A stretch of DNA of 34,241 nt from a virus, in IMG/VR virus record IMGVR_UViG_3300023174_000410, positions 1-34,241 of that record; one strand, written 5' to 3'. The position numbers and the translations under genes were made by a program. The first letter of the stretch is position 1; every line of letters begins with the position of its first letter. The notes under the pieces were generated by a model. The model was not told the DNA's origin and searched no databases. It was given only the letters and a program-made list of their open reading frames with translations. Positions 1 to 10,624 of this stretch are shown here, one piece after another.

Positions 1-2
1 CT

Positions 3-3000
3 AGTCAGGGTATCCAAGGCATTCAAGGCGTACAGGGTATTCAAGGCGTACAAGGAATCCAAGGCGTACAGGGTATTCAGGGTGTTCAGGGTATTCAAGG
101 TGTACAGGGTATTCAAGGCGTACAAGGACGCCAAGGTGTACAGGGTATTCAAGGTATTCAAGGTGTACAGGGTATTCAAGGTGTACAGGGTATTCAAGGT
201 GGACAGGGTATTCAAGGTATTCAGGGTATTCAGGGTATTCAGGGTATTCAAGGAATCCAAGGTATTCAAGGTGGACAGGGTATACAGGGTATTCAGGGTA
301 TTCAAGGCATTCAAGGCGTACAAGGTATCCAAGGTATCCAAGGTATTCAAGGTGTTGGATTCGTATATAAAGGCACTTGGAACATTGCTACAACTTATAA
401 TATCAATGATACAGTATATTATGGAGGTAATAGTTATACTGCTATTATTCAAAACGTTGGATATCAACCTGATATAAGCCCAACTCAGTGGGGTGTAATT
501 GCTAACCAAGGTATTCAAGGTGTACAGGGTATTCAGGGTCTACAAGGTATTCAGGGTGTTGGATTCGTATATAGAGGCACTTGGAGTTCAACAGCCACTT
601 ATAACCTTAACGATACTGTATATTATGGTGGTAGTAGCTATACGTCATTAATAGCAATTAATATTGGATATCAGCCTAACATAAGTCCAACTGAATGGGG
701 CGTGATTGCTAACCAAGGTATTCAAGGTGTACAAGGTGTACAAGGACGTCAAGGCGTACAAGGTATACAAGGTATACAGGGTGTACAGGGTATTCAAGGC
801 ATCCAAGGTGTACAGGGTATTCAGGGTGTACAGGGTATTCAAGGCGGACAAGGTATTCAAGGTGTACAGGGTATTCAGGGTGTACAGGGTATTCAAGGCG
901 GACAAGGTATACAGGGTATCCAAGGAGTACAAGGTATCCAAGGTGTACAAGGAACTGGTTTAGTCTGGAAAGGAAATTGGTCAAGTGTTACAACTTATGG
1001 ATTAAATGATGTAGTATTTGAAAATGGCGGAAGTTGGGTTGCAGTAGCAATTAGTCTAAATCAACGTCCAAGTCCAGTGAGTGCGTATTGGGATAGATTA
1101 ACCAGCCAAGGTATCCAAGGTATTCAAGGTATACAGGGTGTACAAGGTATTCAAGGTAGCCAAGGCATTCAGGGTGTTCAAGGTGTACAGGGTATACAGG
1201 GCATACAAGGTGTAGGCTTAACTTGGAAGGGCAATTGGTCTAGTCTTACTACATATACTGCTAATGATGTAGTTGTTTATAAGGGAAGCTCTTATATTGC
1301 CGTGACATCGACAACAAATAATGAACCTGTTGTTGCTGGAGCAGCAAATCAAGGTCAAGCTTTATATACAACTCCGGGGACATATACTTGGATAGCACCG
1401 AATACATTAACTAGTGTCAGTGTAGTAGCAGTCGGTGGTGGAGGCGGCGGTGGATCTGGAACTGGTGACCAAGGCAACGCAGATCAAGGTTATTGTACAG
1501 GCGGAGGCGGTGGCGGTTTAGGATATACGAATGCTATTTCTGTATCAGGTGGAAATAGTTATACAGTAGTTGTTGGTGCCGGCGGTGCCGGCGGCGCATC
1601 TCGCAGCTCTGGTGTAGCAGGCGGGGATAGCTACTTCATTAATACAAGTACAGTAAAAGGTGGTGGAGGTGGAAACGCTACTCAATTCCAGAGAGTGGCA
1701 CTTGGTGGTACATATACAGGTACTGGCGGCGGCAATGGCGGAGCCAGTGGATCATACAGTGTTTATGCTAGCGGTGGTGGTGGAGCAGGCGGTTATAGTG
1801 GTACTGGTGGTGCTGGTGCTAGCCCAGGCGGTGATCCTTATGCAGTAATCCCTGGCGCTGCTGGTAGCGGGGGTGCTGCTGGTGGTGGCGCATTTGGAGG
1901 ATTTTATTTCTCAAATGGCGGTGGTGGAGTTGGTGTATATGGTCTATCGACCAGTGGTTCATCGTCTAATTCTCTTGGACTGGGAGGGTCTGGGGGTAGT
2001 AACAGTGGTGCTCCATATTTTGCTGGCGGTTACGGCGGTTCTATTGCTGGTGCCGGTGGTGCATATGGTGGCGGCGGTGGCGCTGGCGCAGGGTATGGCT
2101 GCTCTGGTGGTGCTGGTGGAAACGGTGCTGTAAGAATCATTTACAGTAATCAAGTTACACGAGCTTTCCCAAGTACAAATACAGCAGATTTGCCAGCACT
2201 ATATGGTAACGACGGATATTGGCAACAAATGTCCAGCCAAGGTATCCAAGGTATCCAAGGTGTACAAGGTATCCAAGGTGTACAAGGTATTCAAGGTGGT
2301 CAAGGTATTCAAGGTGTACAAGGTATTCAAGGTGTCCAAGGTATTCAGGGTGTCCAAGGTGTACAGGGTAGACAGGGTGTACAAGGTATACAGGGTGTAC
2401 AGGGTATTCAAGGTATCCAAGGTGTCCAGGGTATTCAGGGTGTGCAGGGTATACAAGGTGGCCAAGGTATTCAGGGTGTACAAGGTATTCAAGGTATTCA
2501 GGGTGTACAGGGAATTCAGGGTATTCAGGGCGTGGGAATACTTTGGAAAGGTTATTGGGATAGCACTTATACATACAGCCAAAATGATGTAGTCTCCTAT
2601 AATGGAAGTTCATATATTGCTTTACAGCCAAGTACCAATCAAACACCAACGTATAGTGATGGTACAACACAAGGCCAACAATCATATACAACTGCTGGTA
2701 CATATACTTGGGTTGCACCGTCTGGTGCTGCATCAGTTAAGGCTCTTGTAATTGGTGGCGGCGGCGGTGGCGGAGCATCGTTGGGTGGCGGTGGTGGTGG
2801 CGGCGGCCTAGCTTATTCTAATACCATTTCACTATCACCAGGTAGCCCTTATACAGTAGTTGTTGGTGCAGGTGGAGCAATTGGTTCAGCTGGTGGACAA
2901 AGTTACTTTGTTAATTCTAGTACATTATATGCCAATGGCGGAGCCGCTGGTGGGACTGGTGCTGGATCTGGTGCAGCAGGCGGCGGCGGCGGAACAGCTG

Positions 3001-6000
3001 GATATGCTGGAGCAGGTGGTTTTGGTGCTAATGCAATAAACAATCAAGGTCAGCAAGCATTTACAACTCCGGGGTCATATACTTGGATAGTGCCAACTAA
3101 TGTAACAACTGTTGGTGCTGTTGTAGTTGGCGGCGGAGGCACAGGCGCTGGCAGTGATCAATTCAGCAGAATGGGCCCTGGTGGCGGTGGCGGTGGTCTA
3201 GCTTGGTCAAACTTTACTGTTACTCCAGGTTCTAGTTATACAGTTACAGTTGGTGCAGGCGCTTCGGCTCATGCTGGTTTAGGAACATCATCAGGAAATA
3301 ACGGTGATGGAATGCCTTTTGGTAGTGCTGGCGGCAATTCTTCGATATCATTGTCTGGAGTAACTAAACTTATTGCTTATGGCGGCGCCGGCGCTACGAA
3401 TTTCGTAGCAGGCACTGGTGGTAGTTATGCAGTTAACGTTGGAACCGGCGGCGGCGGTGCAGGTGGCGCAGGCGGGCAGCCGGTTAATGGCGGCATATGT
3501 CCAGGAGGCGGTGGTGGTGCTGGTAACTACGCCGCCAATGGCAGTGCCGGTGGTGAAGCTCCTGCCTGGGCAAATGTTGCAGGTGGCGGTGGTGGCGTAG
3601 GACTTTATGGTGACGGCCAATCAATTGGACAGGGTACTCGAGGTGGCGGAAATGGTGGCAGCGGCGGCACCAATGGCGGAACAGAAGTAAATATTAGCAA
3701 TAATTGGTATACAGGCGAAGGTGGTACATATGGCGGCGGCTCAGGCGGTGTTGGTTGGGCACCTTGGGCAAATAATCTTAACTCTGTTACTGTAACAGCA
3801 GGTGGTAGCGGCGCTGTAAGAATTATTTGGGGTCAAGGACGTAGTTTCCCAAGTACCAATTTAGCTGATGTAACTACATTAACGGGAACGACTGCTGCTG
3901 GTGGAACGGCTGGTACTAGCGGCGGATCTAGTGCTACTGCTAGTTATACTGGTGGAGCTGGAGGATCGTCAGGATCTAATACAGCCGGTAGTTTTGATAG
4001 TGGCGCAGGCACAGGCGGTGCCGGCGGCGGAGCCCAAGCAGGCGCTTCTGGATATACTGGCGGTGGTGTTGGTATATACGGTCAAGGTGCTAGTGGAAAT
4101 GCTACTTTGGGTACAGGTGCTCCAAGTGGTGCTAGTGGTGCTAATGGTAGTGGTGGTAGTAATGGCCTATACGGTGCTGGCGGTAATGGTGGCACAGCTG
4201 GATCTGTTGGTGCAGTAAGACTCATTTGGGGTGCTGGACGTAGTTTCCCGAGTACATTAACAGCAGATCAACCATTCACATTGCCACAAGGAAATGTTTA
4301 TTGGCAGCAAATGACTAGCCAAGGTATACAGGGTATCCAAGGTGTACAAGGTGTACAAGGTGTACAGGGTATCCAAGGTGGTCAAGGTATTCAAGGTGTA
4401 CAAGGTATACAGGGTGGCCAAGGTATTCAAGGTGTACAAGGTATTCAAGGTGTACAGGGTATTCAAGGTGTACAAGGTATACAGGGTGGCCAAGGTATTC
4501 AAGGTGTACAGGGTATTCAAGGTGTACAGGGTATACAGGGTGTACAGGGTATCCAAGGATGGCAAGGTATTCAAGGTATTCAAGGCATTCAAGGTGTACA
4601 AGGTATCCAAGGTGGCCAAGGTATACAGGGCATACAAGGTGTTCAAGGTGTACAGGGTATACAAGGTGGTCAAGGTATACAGGGTGTACAGGGTATACAA
4701 GGTGGTCAAGGTATACAGGGTGTTCAAGGTGTACAGGGTGTACAAGGTATCCAAGGTGTACAAGGTATCCAAGGTGTACAAGGTATCCAAGGTGTACAAG
4801 GTATCCAAGGTATTAAGGGAGACGGTTTCACATTCATAGGCGTTTGGGACGCTGCTTACACTTATACCAATAACGATACAGTATTCTATAATGGTAGTAG
4901 CTATACTTCCATGATATATCCAAACTTGAATCACCGTCCAGATATTTCAAGTATAACATACTGGAGAATGGTTGCTAGCCAAGGTATCCAAGGAGTACAA
5001 GGTATCCAAGGTATTCAAGGTGTACAAGGTATTCAAGGTGTACAGGGTATTCAAGGAATTCAAGGCCTAAGCTTTGTATGGAAAGGTAATTGGGGTAATA
5101 CTACTGCTTATACTCAGAACGATGTAGTTTATTACAACGGTAATAGCTGGATCGCAGTATGGCCATACGCAAGCGGTACATTTACTGCTCAAATCCCAAG
5201 TGACGCAAATACCACATATTGGAATAGAATGACAGCCCAAGGTATCCAAGGTGTACAGGGTGTACAGGGTATTCAAGGTGTACAAGGTATTCAAGGTGTA
5301 CAGGGTATCCAAGGTGTACAAGGTATACAGGGTGGACAAGGTATTCAAGGTGTACAGGGTATTCAAGGCGTACAGGGTATTCAAGGTGGTCAAGGTATTC
5401 AAGGTGTACAGGGTATTCAAGGTGTTCAAGGTATACAGGGTGGACAAGGTATTCAAGGTGTACAGGGTATCCAAGGTATTCAAGGTGTACAAGGTATCCA
5501 AGGTGTACAGGGTATTCAAGGCGGTCAAGGTATTCAAGGTGTACAGGGTATACAGGGCGTTCAAGGTATACAGGGTGTACAAGGTATTCAAGGTGGTCAA
5601 GGTATACAGGGTGTACAGGGTATTCAAGGTGTACAAGGTATACAGGGTGTACAAGGTATACAGGGTGTACAAGGTATCCAAGGTATCCAAGGTTTAAGCT
5701 TGATATGGAAAGGAACATGGAATAGTGCCACCGCTTATACACAGAATGATATTGTATACGAGAACGGCCAGAGTTGGATTGCAGTATATCCGTTCAGTAG
5801 TGGAACATTTACCAATCAAAGACCAAGTGACGCAAATACCACATATTGGAACAGAATGACCAGTCAGGGTATCCAGGGTATCCAGGGTGTACAAGGTGTA
5901 CAAGGTGTACAGGGTATTCAAGGCGGTCAAGGTATCCAGGGTGTACAAGGTATCCAGGGTGTACAAGGTATCCAAGGTGTACAAGGTATACAAGGTATTC

Positions 6001-9000
6001 AAGGTTTAAGTATTGTTTGGAAGGGAATTTGGTCCAGCACATATGCTTATACACAAAACGACGTTGTATATGAGAATGGACAGAGTTGGATTGCTGTATA
6101 TCCATTCTTAAGCGGAACCTTTACAAACCAAAGACCAAGTTTAGCCAATACTACCTATTGGAACATAATGACGAATCAAGGTATCCAAGGTATCCAAGGG
6201 GTTCAGGGTGTCCAAGGTGTACAGGGTATTCAGGGCGGACAAGGTATCCAAGGTGTACAGGGTATTCAAGGTGTACAGGGTATTCAGGGTGGACAGGGTA
6301 TACAGGGTGTTCAAGGTATACAAGGTGTACAAGGTATACAAGGTGTACAAGGTATACAAGGTGTACAAGGTATACAAGGTGTACAAGGTATTCAAGGTCT
6401 AAGCTTGGTATGGAAAGGCACTTGGAATAGTGCAACAGCTTACACACAAAACGACGTTGTTTATGAAAACGGCCAAACTTGGATTGCAGTATATCCGTTT
6501 AGTAGCGGAACCTTTACAAATCAACGCCCAAGTATAGCTAACACTACCTATTGGAACATAATGACCAATCAAGGTATCCAAGGTGTACAGGGTATCCAAG
6601 GTGTACAAGGTATTCAAGGCGGCCAAGGTATTCAAGGTGTACAAGGTATTCAAGGTGTACAAGGTATACAAGGTGGACAGGGTATACAGGGTGTACAAGG
6701 TATCCAGGGTATTCAAGGATTAGGTCTGTTCTGGAGAGGTGTGTGGTCAAGCGCTACAACATATGCTATTAATGATGCAGTGTTTGAAAATGGACAAAGT
6801 TGGATAGCAGTATTAGCCAGTACAAACCAACGTCCAAGCCCAAGCAATACTACTTATTGGAGTAGAATGACTACACAGGGTATCCAAGGTGTACAGGGTG
6901 TACAGGGTATTCAAGGTGTACAAGGTATTCAAGGACAACAAGGTATTCAAGGTTCTGGATTCAAGTGGCAGGGTAATTGGAGTGCGCTCAACACCTATAA
7001 CCAAAACGATATGGTTTCGTATCTTGGTAGTACATATACGGCCTTAACACCATCAGGGCCTGGGGCAACAGCTCCTTATAATAGTGCTAGACAGCCAGAT
7101 CAATATCAACCTAGTGATTGGCCAGGTGATGTAACAAAACAGAACTGGGAATTGACTGGAGCCCAGGGTATTCAAGGTGTTCAAGGTAATCAGGGTATTC
7201 AAGGTCGTCAAGGTATCCAAGGTGTCCAAGGTATCCAGGGTGTACAGGGTATCCAGGGTGTACAAGGTATTCAAGGTATCCAAGGTTTCAGTATTGTGTG
7301 GAAAGGTACTTGGAGTAGTGTTACTGCTTATACACAGAACGATGTAGTATTTGAAAATGGTAGTAGCTGGATTGCTGTATATCCGTTCAGCAGCGGTACC
7401 TTTACAAATCAACGTCCAAGCGTAAGCAATACCACATATTGGAATAGAATGGATAGCCAAGGTATCCAAGGTATACAAGGTGTACAGGGCGTACAAGGTA
7501 TTCAAGGTATTCAGGGTCTAAGTATTAACTGGAGAGGTACTTGGAGTAGTGTTACCGCATACAGTCAGAACGATGTAGTATTTGAAAATGGACAGAGCTG
7601 GATTGCAGTATACCCATACGCGAGCGGTACCTTTACAAATCAACGTCCAAGTTTAGCTAACACTACATATTGGAACTTGATGACTAGCCAAGGTATACAA
7701 GGCATTCAGGGTGTACAGGGTATTCAGGGTGTACAGGGTATTCAAGGCGGCCAAGGCATCCAAGGTGTCCAAGGCATCCAGGGTGTACAGGGTATCCAGG
7801 GTGTACAAGGTATTCAAGGTATCCAAGGTTTCAGTATTGTGTGGAAAGGCACTTGGAGTAGTGTTACTGCGTACAGTCAGAACGACGTAGTATTTGAAAA
7901 TGGCAGCAGTTGGATTGCAGTATGGCCGTTTAGTAGTGGAACCTTTACAAATCAACGTCCAAGTTTAAGCAATACCACATATTGGAATAGAATGGATAGC
8001 CAAGGTATACAAGGTATACAAGGTGTACAAGGCATCCAGGGTGTTCAAGGTATTCAAGGTGGCCAAGGTATTCAAGGTGTACAGGGTATTCAAGGTGTAC
8101 AAGGTATTCAAGGTGTACAAGGTATACAGGGTATCCAAGGTCTAAGTATTAACTGGAGAGGCACTTGGAGTAGTGTTACTGCTTATACACAGAACGATGT
8201 GGTATTTGAAAATGGACAGAGCTGGATTGCAGTATACCCATACGCGAGCGGTACCTTTACAAATCAACGTCCAAGTGTAAGTAATACCACATATTGGAAC
8301 CAAATGACACAGCAGGGTATCCAAGGTATACAAGGTGTACAAGGTGTACAAGGTATACAAGGTGGACAAGGTATACAGGGTGTACAGGGTATCCAAGGTG
8401 TACAAGGTATCCAAGGTGTACAAGGTATTCAAGGTGTACAAGGACGTCAAGGTGTACAGGGTATTCAAGGTGTACAGGGCGTGCAGGGTGTACAAGGTAT
8501 CCAAGGAGGCCAAGGTATCCAGGGTGTACAGGGTATTCAAGGTGTACAAGGTATCCAGGGTGGACAAGGTATTCAAGGTGTACAGGGTATTCAAGGTATT
8601 CAGGGTCTAAGTATTAACTGGAGAGGCACTTGGAGTAGCGTTACCGCATACAGCCAGAACGATGTAGTATTTGAAAATGGACAGAGCTGGATTGCAGTAT
8701 GGCCATATTCAAGCGGAACATTTACAAACCAACGTCCAAGTTTAGCTAACACTACTTATTGGAACCTAATGACCAGCCAAGGTATACAAGGTATCCAAGG
8801 CGTACAGGGTATACAAGGGGTACAAGGTATTCAAGGTGGACAAGGTATCCAGGGTGTACAGGGTATACAGGGTGTACAAGGCATCCAGGGTGTACAAGGC
8901 ATCCAGGGTATTCAAGGTTTAGGATTAATTTGGAAGGGTGTTTGGAGTAGCGTTACTGCTTATTCTGTAAATGATGCTGTATTTGAAAATGGTAACAGTT

Positions 9001-10604
9001 GGATAGCAATACTAGCCAGTACAAATCAACGACCTTCGATAGCAAGTTCCTATTGGAGCAGAATGGATACACAAGGTATCCAAGGTGTTCAAGGTGTTCA
9101 AGGTGTTCAAGGTATCCAAGGTGGACAAGGTATTCAAGGTGTACAGGGCATCCAGGGTGTACAGGGCATACAAGGTGTTCAAGGTATCCAAGGTGTTCAA
9201 GGTATCCAAGGGGGCCAAGGTATTCAAGGTGTACAAGGTATCCAAGGTGTACAAGGTATCCAAGGTGTACAAGGTATCCAAGGGCAACAAGGTATTCAAG
9301 GTTATAGTATTGTATGGAAGGGCACTTGGAGCAGTGTTACAAATTACGCTATAAACGATGTAGTGTATGAAAATGGGCAGAGTTGGATTGCAGTACTAGC
9401 CAGCTTAAATCAACGTCCGTCTACTGTGAGTTCCTATTGGAATCAAATGGATACACAAGGTATCCAAGGTGTACAAGGTTTACAGGGTGTACAGGGTATC
9501 CAAGGTAGACAGGGTATACAAGGTGTACAGGGTATACAGGGTGTACAGGGTATACAGGGTGTACAGGGTATACAAGGTGTACAGGGTATACAAGGTGGAC
9601 AAGGTATACAGGGTGTACAGGGTATACAGGGTGTACAGGGTATTCAAGGTGGACAGGGTATACAGGGTGTACAAGGTGTACAGGGTGTACAAGGTATCCA
9701 AGGTGGACAAGGTATACAGGGTATCCAAGGTGGCCAAGGTATACAGGGTGTACAAGGTATTCAAGGACAACAGGGTGTACAAGGTACTCAGGGACAACAG
9801 GGTGTCCAAGGTAGAGGATTAACTTGGAAGGCAACTTGGGTTGGTGGCACAACATATGCCGTTGATGATATTGTTTTCTATAATGGTACTTCCTATGTTT
9901 GTATTCTAGCGCATAGCACAAGCCAAAATCCAACTACTGCGACTACTTATTGGGCACAAATATCCAGCCAAGGTATCCAAGGATTACAGGGTGTACAGGG
10001 TGTACAGGGTATTCAAGGACAACAAGGTACGCAAGGTATCCAAGGTGGACAAGGTATTCAAGGTAGTCAAGGTATTCAGGGATATCAAGGTACACAAGGT
10101 ACACAAGGTACACAAGGTATTCAAGGTAGTCAGGGCATTCAAGGCACACAGGGTACACAGGGTACACAAGGGCAACAAGGTATTCAAGGACGACAGGGTA
10201 TACAGGGTGGACAGGGTATTCAAGGAACACAAGGCACTGATGGGCTACAAGGTTCACAAGGGATACAAGGACGTCAAGGTATCCAAGGAACACAGGGTAC
10301 ACAGGGTACACAAGGTACACAGGGTATACTAGGTACACAAGGTATCCAAGGTACACAAGCTAGTCAGGGTACACAAGGTGTACAAGGTGCTTCTGTACAA
10401 GGTATCCAAGGACGTCAAGGCGTACAGGGTAACGCAAGCTCGGTACAAGGTTTCCAAGGTACTACAGGTAATCAAGGTACAACAGGTACACAAGGAACTG
10501 ATGGAACAGCACCTGCAGGAACTGTTTTACTAAGTGATTTGAAAACTTGGGTAGCTAGTTCAGCTACTTGGGATGACTTTGTTACATTGATAGCTGGATT
10601 ATAA
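3..10604 (+). CDS. Giant collagen-like tail fibre/adhesin, 5' end outside the window
   Basis: Probable host-binding fibre on the virion. The frame is open from base 3, with residue n at base 3n, so at least 3,533 residues are visible and the true start lies upstream. The in-frame GTG at 702 is not a start, because the same repeats and two modules precede it. Gly-X-Gln triplets (X mostly Ile or Val, sometimes Gly, Arg or Thr) form collagen-like tracts. Twenty modules with the pattern W-K/R-G-x-W...Y-x-x-N-D-x-V...G-x-S-W/Y...YW interrupt them and resemble CBM5/12 chitin-binding domains. Gly-rich domains occupy about 1353-4270. The last stretch switches to QGTQGT triplets and ends in a non-repeat tail of about 35 residues at 10500-10604. 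Phage collagen-like fibres are known, and collagen tracts normally trimerise. Receptor and exact tail position are unknown. The next gene follows after 20 bases. Confidence 0.85.
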   Translation, partial: SQGIQGIQGVQGIQGVQGIQGVQGIQGVQGIQGVQGIQGVQGRQGVQGIQGIQGVQGIQGVQGIQGGQGIQGIQGIQGIQGIQGIQGIQGGQGIQGIQGIQGIQGVQGIQGIQGIQGVGFVYKGTWNIATTYNINDTVYYGGNSYTAIIQNVGYQPDISPTQWGVIANQGIQGVQGIQGLQGIQGVGFVYRGTWSSTATYNLNDTVYYGGSSYTSLIAINIGYQPNISPTEWGVIANQGIQGVQGVQGRQGVQGIQGIQGVQGIQGIQGVQGIQGVQGIQGGQGIQGVQGIQGVQGIQGGQGIQGIQGVQGIQGVQGTGLVWKGNWSSVTTYGLNDVVFENGGSWVAVAISLNQRPSPVSAYWDRLTSQGIQGIQGIQGVQGIQGSQGIQGVQGVQGIQGIQGVGLTWKGNWSSLTTYTANDVVVYKGSSYIAVTSTTNNEPVVAGAANQGQALYTTPGTYTWIAPNTLTSVSVVAVGGGGGGGSGTGDQGNADQGYCTGGGGGGLGYTNAISVSGGNSYTVVVGAGGAGGASRSSGVAGGDSYFINTSTVKGGGGGNATQFQRVALGGTYTGTGGGNGGASGSYSVYASGGGGAGGYSGTGGAGASPGGDPYAVIPGAAGSGGAAGGGAFGGFYFSNGGGGVGVYGLSTSGSSSNSLGLGGSGGSNSGAPYFAGGYGGSIAGAGGAYGGGGGAGAGYGCSGGAGGNGAVRIIYSNQVTRAFPSTNTADLPALYGNDGYWQQMSSQGIQGIQGVQGIQGVQGIQGGQGIQGVQGIQGVQGIQGVQGVQGRQGVQGIQGVQGIQGIQGVQGIQGVQGIQGGQGIQGVQGIQGIQGVQGIQGIQGVGILWKGYWDSTYTYSQNDVVSYNGSSYIALQPSTNQTPTYSDGTTQGQQSYTTAGTYTWVAPSGAASVKALVIGGGGGGGASLGGGGGGGGLAYSNTISLSPGSPYTVVVGAGGAIGSAGGQSYFVNSSTLYANGGAAGGTGAGSGAAGGGGGTAGYAGAGGFGANAINNQGQQAFTTPGSYTWIVPTNVTTVGAVVVGGGGTGAGSDQFSRMGPGGGGGGLAWSNFTVTPGSSYTVTVGAGASAHAGLGTSSGNNGDGMPFGSAGGNSSISLSGVTKLIAYGGAGATNFVAGTGGSYAVNVGTGGGGAGGAGGQPVNGGICPGGGGGAGNYAANGSAGGEAPAWANVAGGGGGVGLYGDGQSIGQGTRGGGNGGSGGTNGGTEVNISNNWYTGEGGTYGGGSGGVGWAPWANNLNSVTVTAGGSGAVRIIWGQGRSFPSTNLADVTTLTGTTAAGGTAGTSGGSSATASYTGGAGGSSGSNTAGSFDSGAGTGGAGGGAQAGASGYTGGGVGIYGQGASGNATLGTGAPSGASGANGSGGSNGLYGAGGNGGTAGSVGAVRLIWGAGRSFPSTLTADQPFTLPQGNVYWQQMTSQGIQGIQGVQGVQGVQGIQGGQGIQGVQGIQGGQGIQGVQGIQGVQGIQGVQGIQGGQGIQGVQGIQGVQGIQGVQGIQGWQGIQGIQGIQGVQGIQGGQGIQGIQGVQGVQGIQGGQGIQGVQGIQGGQGIQGVQGVQGVQGIQGVQGIQGVQGIQGVQGIQGIKGDGFTFIGVWDAAYTYTNNDTVFYNGSSYTSMIYPNLNHRPDISSITYWRMVASQGIQGVQGIQGIQGVQGIQGVQGIQGIQGLSFVWKGNWGNTTAYTQNDVVYYNGNSWIAVWPYASGTFTAQIPSDANTTYWNRMTAQGIQGVQGVQGIQGVQGIQGVQGIQGVQGIQGGQGIQGVQGIQGVQGIQGGQGIQGVQGIQGVQGIQGGQGIQGVQGIQGIQGVQGIQGVQGIQGGQGIQGVQGIQGVQGIQGVQGIQGGQGIQGVQGIQGVQGIQGVQGIQGVQGIQGIQGLSLIWKGTWNSATAYTQNDIVYENGQSWIAVYPFSSGTFTNQRPSDANTTYWNRMTSQGIQGIQGVQGVQGVQGIQGGQGIQGVQGIQGVQGIQGVQGIQGIQGLSIVWKGIWSSTYAYTQNDVVYENGQSWIAVYPFLSGTFTNQRPSLANTTYWNIMTNQGIQGIQGVQGVQGVQGIQGGQGIQGVQGIQGVQGIQGGQGIQGVQGIQGVQGIQGVQGIQGVQGIQGVQGIQGLSLVWKGTWNSATAYTQNDVVYENGQTWIAVYPFSSGTFTNQRPSIANTTYWNIMTNQGIQGVQGIQGVQGIQGGQGIQGVQGIQGVQGIQGGQGIQGVQGIQGIQGLGLFWRGVWSSATTYAINDAVFENGQSWIAVLASTNQRPSPSNTTYWSRMTTQGIQGVQGVQGIQGVQGIQGQQGIQGSGFKWQGNWSALNTYNQNDMVSYLGSTYTALTPSGPGATAPYNSARQPDQYQPSDWPGDVTKQNWELTGAQGIQGVQGNQGIQGRQGIQGVQGIQGVQGIQGVQGIQGIQGFSIVWKGTWSSVTAYTQNDVVFENGSSWIAVYPFSSGTFTNQRPSVSNTTYWNRMDSQGIQGIQGVQGVQGIQGIQGLSINWRGTWSSVTAYSQNDVVFENGQSWIAVYPYASGTFTNQRPSLANTTYWNLMTSQGIQGIQGVQGIQGVQGIQGGQGIQGVQGIQGVQGIQGVQGIQGIQGFSIVWKGTWSSVTAYSQNDVVFENGSSWIAVWPFSSGTFTNQRPSLSNTTYWNRMDSQGIQGIQGVQGIQGVQGIQGGQGIQGVQGIQGVQGIQGVQGIQGIQGLSINWRGTWSSVTAYTQNDVVFENGQSWIAVYPYASGTFTNQRPSVSNTTYWNQMTQQGIQGIQGVQGVQGIQGGQGIQGVQGIQGVQGIQGVQGIQGVQGRQGVQGIQGVQGVQGVQGIQGGQGIQGVQGIQGVQGIQGGQGIQGVQGIQGIQGLSINWRGTWSSVTAYSQNDVVFENGQSWIAVWPYSSGTFTNQRPSLANTTYWNLMTSQGIQGIQGVQGIQGVQGIQGGQGIQGVQGIQGVQGIQGVQGIQGIQGLGLIWKGVWSSVTAYSVNDAVFENGNSWIAILASTNQRPSIASSYWSRMDTQGIQGVQGVQGVQGIQGGQGIQGVQGIQGVQGIQGVQGIQGVQGIQGGQGIQGVQGIQGVQGIQGVQGIQGQQGIQGYSIVWKGTWSSVTNYAINDVVYENGQSWIAVLASLNQRPSTVSSYWNQMDTQGIQGVQGLQGVQGIQGRQGIQGVQGIQGVQGIQGVQGIQGVQGIQGGQGIQGVQGIQGVQGIQGGQGIQGVQGVQGVQGIQGGQGIQGIQGGQGIQGVQGIQGQQGVQGTQGQQGVQGRGLTWKATWVGGTTYAVDDIVFYNGTSYVCILAHSTSQNPTTATTYWAQISSQGIQGLQGVQGVQGIQGQQGTQGIQGGQGIQGSQGIQGYQGTQGTQGTQGIQGSQGIQGTQGTQGTQGQQGIQGRQGIQGGQGIQGTQGTDGLQGSQGIQGRQGIQGTQGTQGTQGTQGILGTQGIQGTQASQGTQGVQGASVQGIQGRQGVQGNASSVQGFQGTTGNQGTTGTQGTDGTAPAGTVLLSDLKTWVASSATWDDFVTLIAGL
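1353..2160 (+). other. Glycine-rich domain 1 inserted in a fibre module
   Basis: The domain opens with a YTTPGTYTW beta-hairpin-like segment, runs through poly-Gly stretches, and closes with GAVRIIY followed by FPSTNTAD. It lies inside the module that starts at 1212: that module's last strand (GYWQQM) reappears only at about 2217. Related Gly-rich domains occur in tail fibres of marine phages, where their fold is not established from what I can see. A polyglycine-II sandwich, as in the S16-type adhesin, is one possibility but is an inference. Confidence 0.7.
2673..4270 (+). other. Glycine-rich domain 2, apparently interrupted by a complete third copy
   Basis: The outer domain opens at 2673 with YTTAGTYTW and breaks off near 3047. 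A second opening, FTTPGSYTW, begins at 3048 and reaches its own closing [16 protein letters not shown] at about 3810-3860. Gly-rich sequence then resumes near 3891 and reaches another closing segment, [16 protein letters not shown], at about 4210-4257. Two openings followed by two closings is what a nested insertion predicts. The whole block sits inside the module that starts at 2532, whose final strand is YWQQM at about 4299. Confidence 0.6.
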
Positions 10605-10624
10605 GTAATAGAGAGGAATAGTAA

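Larger units (their letters stand above)
354..9968 (+). other. Twenty CBM5/12-like modules within the collagen-like fibre
   Basis: Each module is about 50-60 residues and separates collagen tracts. Starts are near 354, 558, 954, 1212, 2532, 4821, 5067, 5694, 6006, 6399, 6720, 6954, 7287, 7518, 7830, 8142, 8607, 8919, 9303 and 9813. The conserved path is a W-K/R-G-x-W opening, an aromatic-x-x-N-D-x-V strand, N-G-x-S-W-I-A-V, Q-R-P-S, and a closing YW...M...Q. This spacing resembles CBM5/12 and similar small beta modules, which makes glycan binding plausible but unproven. Modules 13-17 (7287-8780) are nearly identical to one another. The module at 6954 is longer and divergent. Those at 1212 and 2532 carry inserted Gly-rich domains. 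Confidence 0.7.
3..10490 (+). repeat. In-frame 9/18-bp tandem repeats coding Gly-X-Gln triplets
   Basis: The basic unit is 9 bp (GGT-ATT-CAA type) and usually pairs into 18 bp coding GIQGVQ. Blocks lie at about 3-353, 507-557, 711-953, 1107-1211, 2235-2531, 4314-4820, 4980-5066, 5238-5693, 5865-6005, 6171-6398, 6567-6719, 6873-6953, 7164-7286, 7455-7517, 7686-7829, 7998-8141, 8310-8606, 8775-8918, 9069-9302, 9453-9812 and 9966-10490. Ile codons vary (ATT, ATC, ATA) and Gln alternates CAA/CAG, while the encoded pattern is strict. Gains or losses of units stay in frame, so fibre length could vary without breaking the gene. Short-read assembly may also have collapsed or expanded these blocks. 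Confidence 0.95.

Noticed and set aside
3-353. CRISPR-like array because of short regular repeats
   Set aside because: Units are 9-18 bp, contiguous, lack unique spacers and are translated in frame as Gly-X-Gln.
702-704. GTG as start of the collagen-like fibre gene
   Set aside because: The frame is open upstream to base 3 with the same modules, GTG falls inside a module's last strand, and no ribosome-binding site precedes it.
82-10356. Many long open frames overlapping the fibre on both strands, giving Tyr-Thr-Leu-Asn-Thr-Leu or Lys-Val-Tyr-Arg-Val repeats
   Set aside because: A 9-bp repeat without stops is open in several frames at once. These frames break at the modules, lack ribosome-binding sites and only mirror the repeat.
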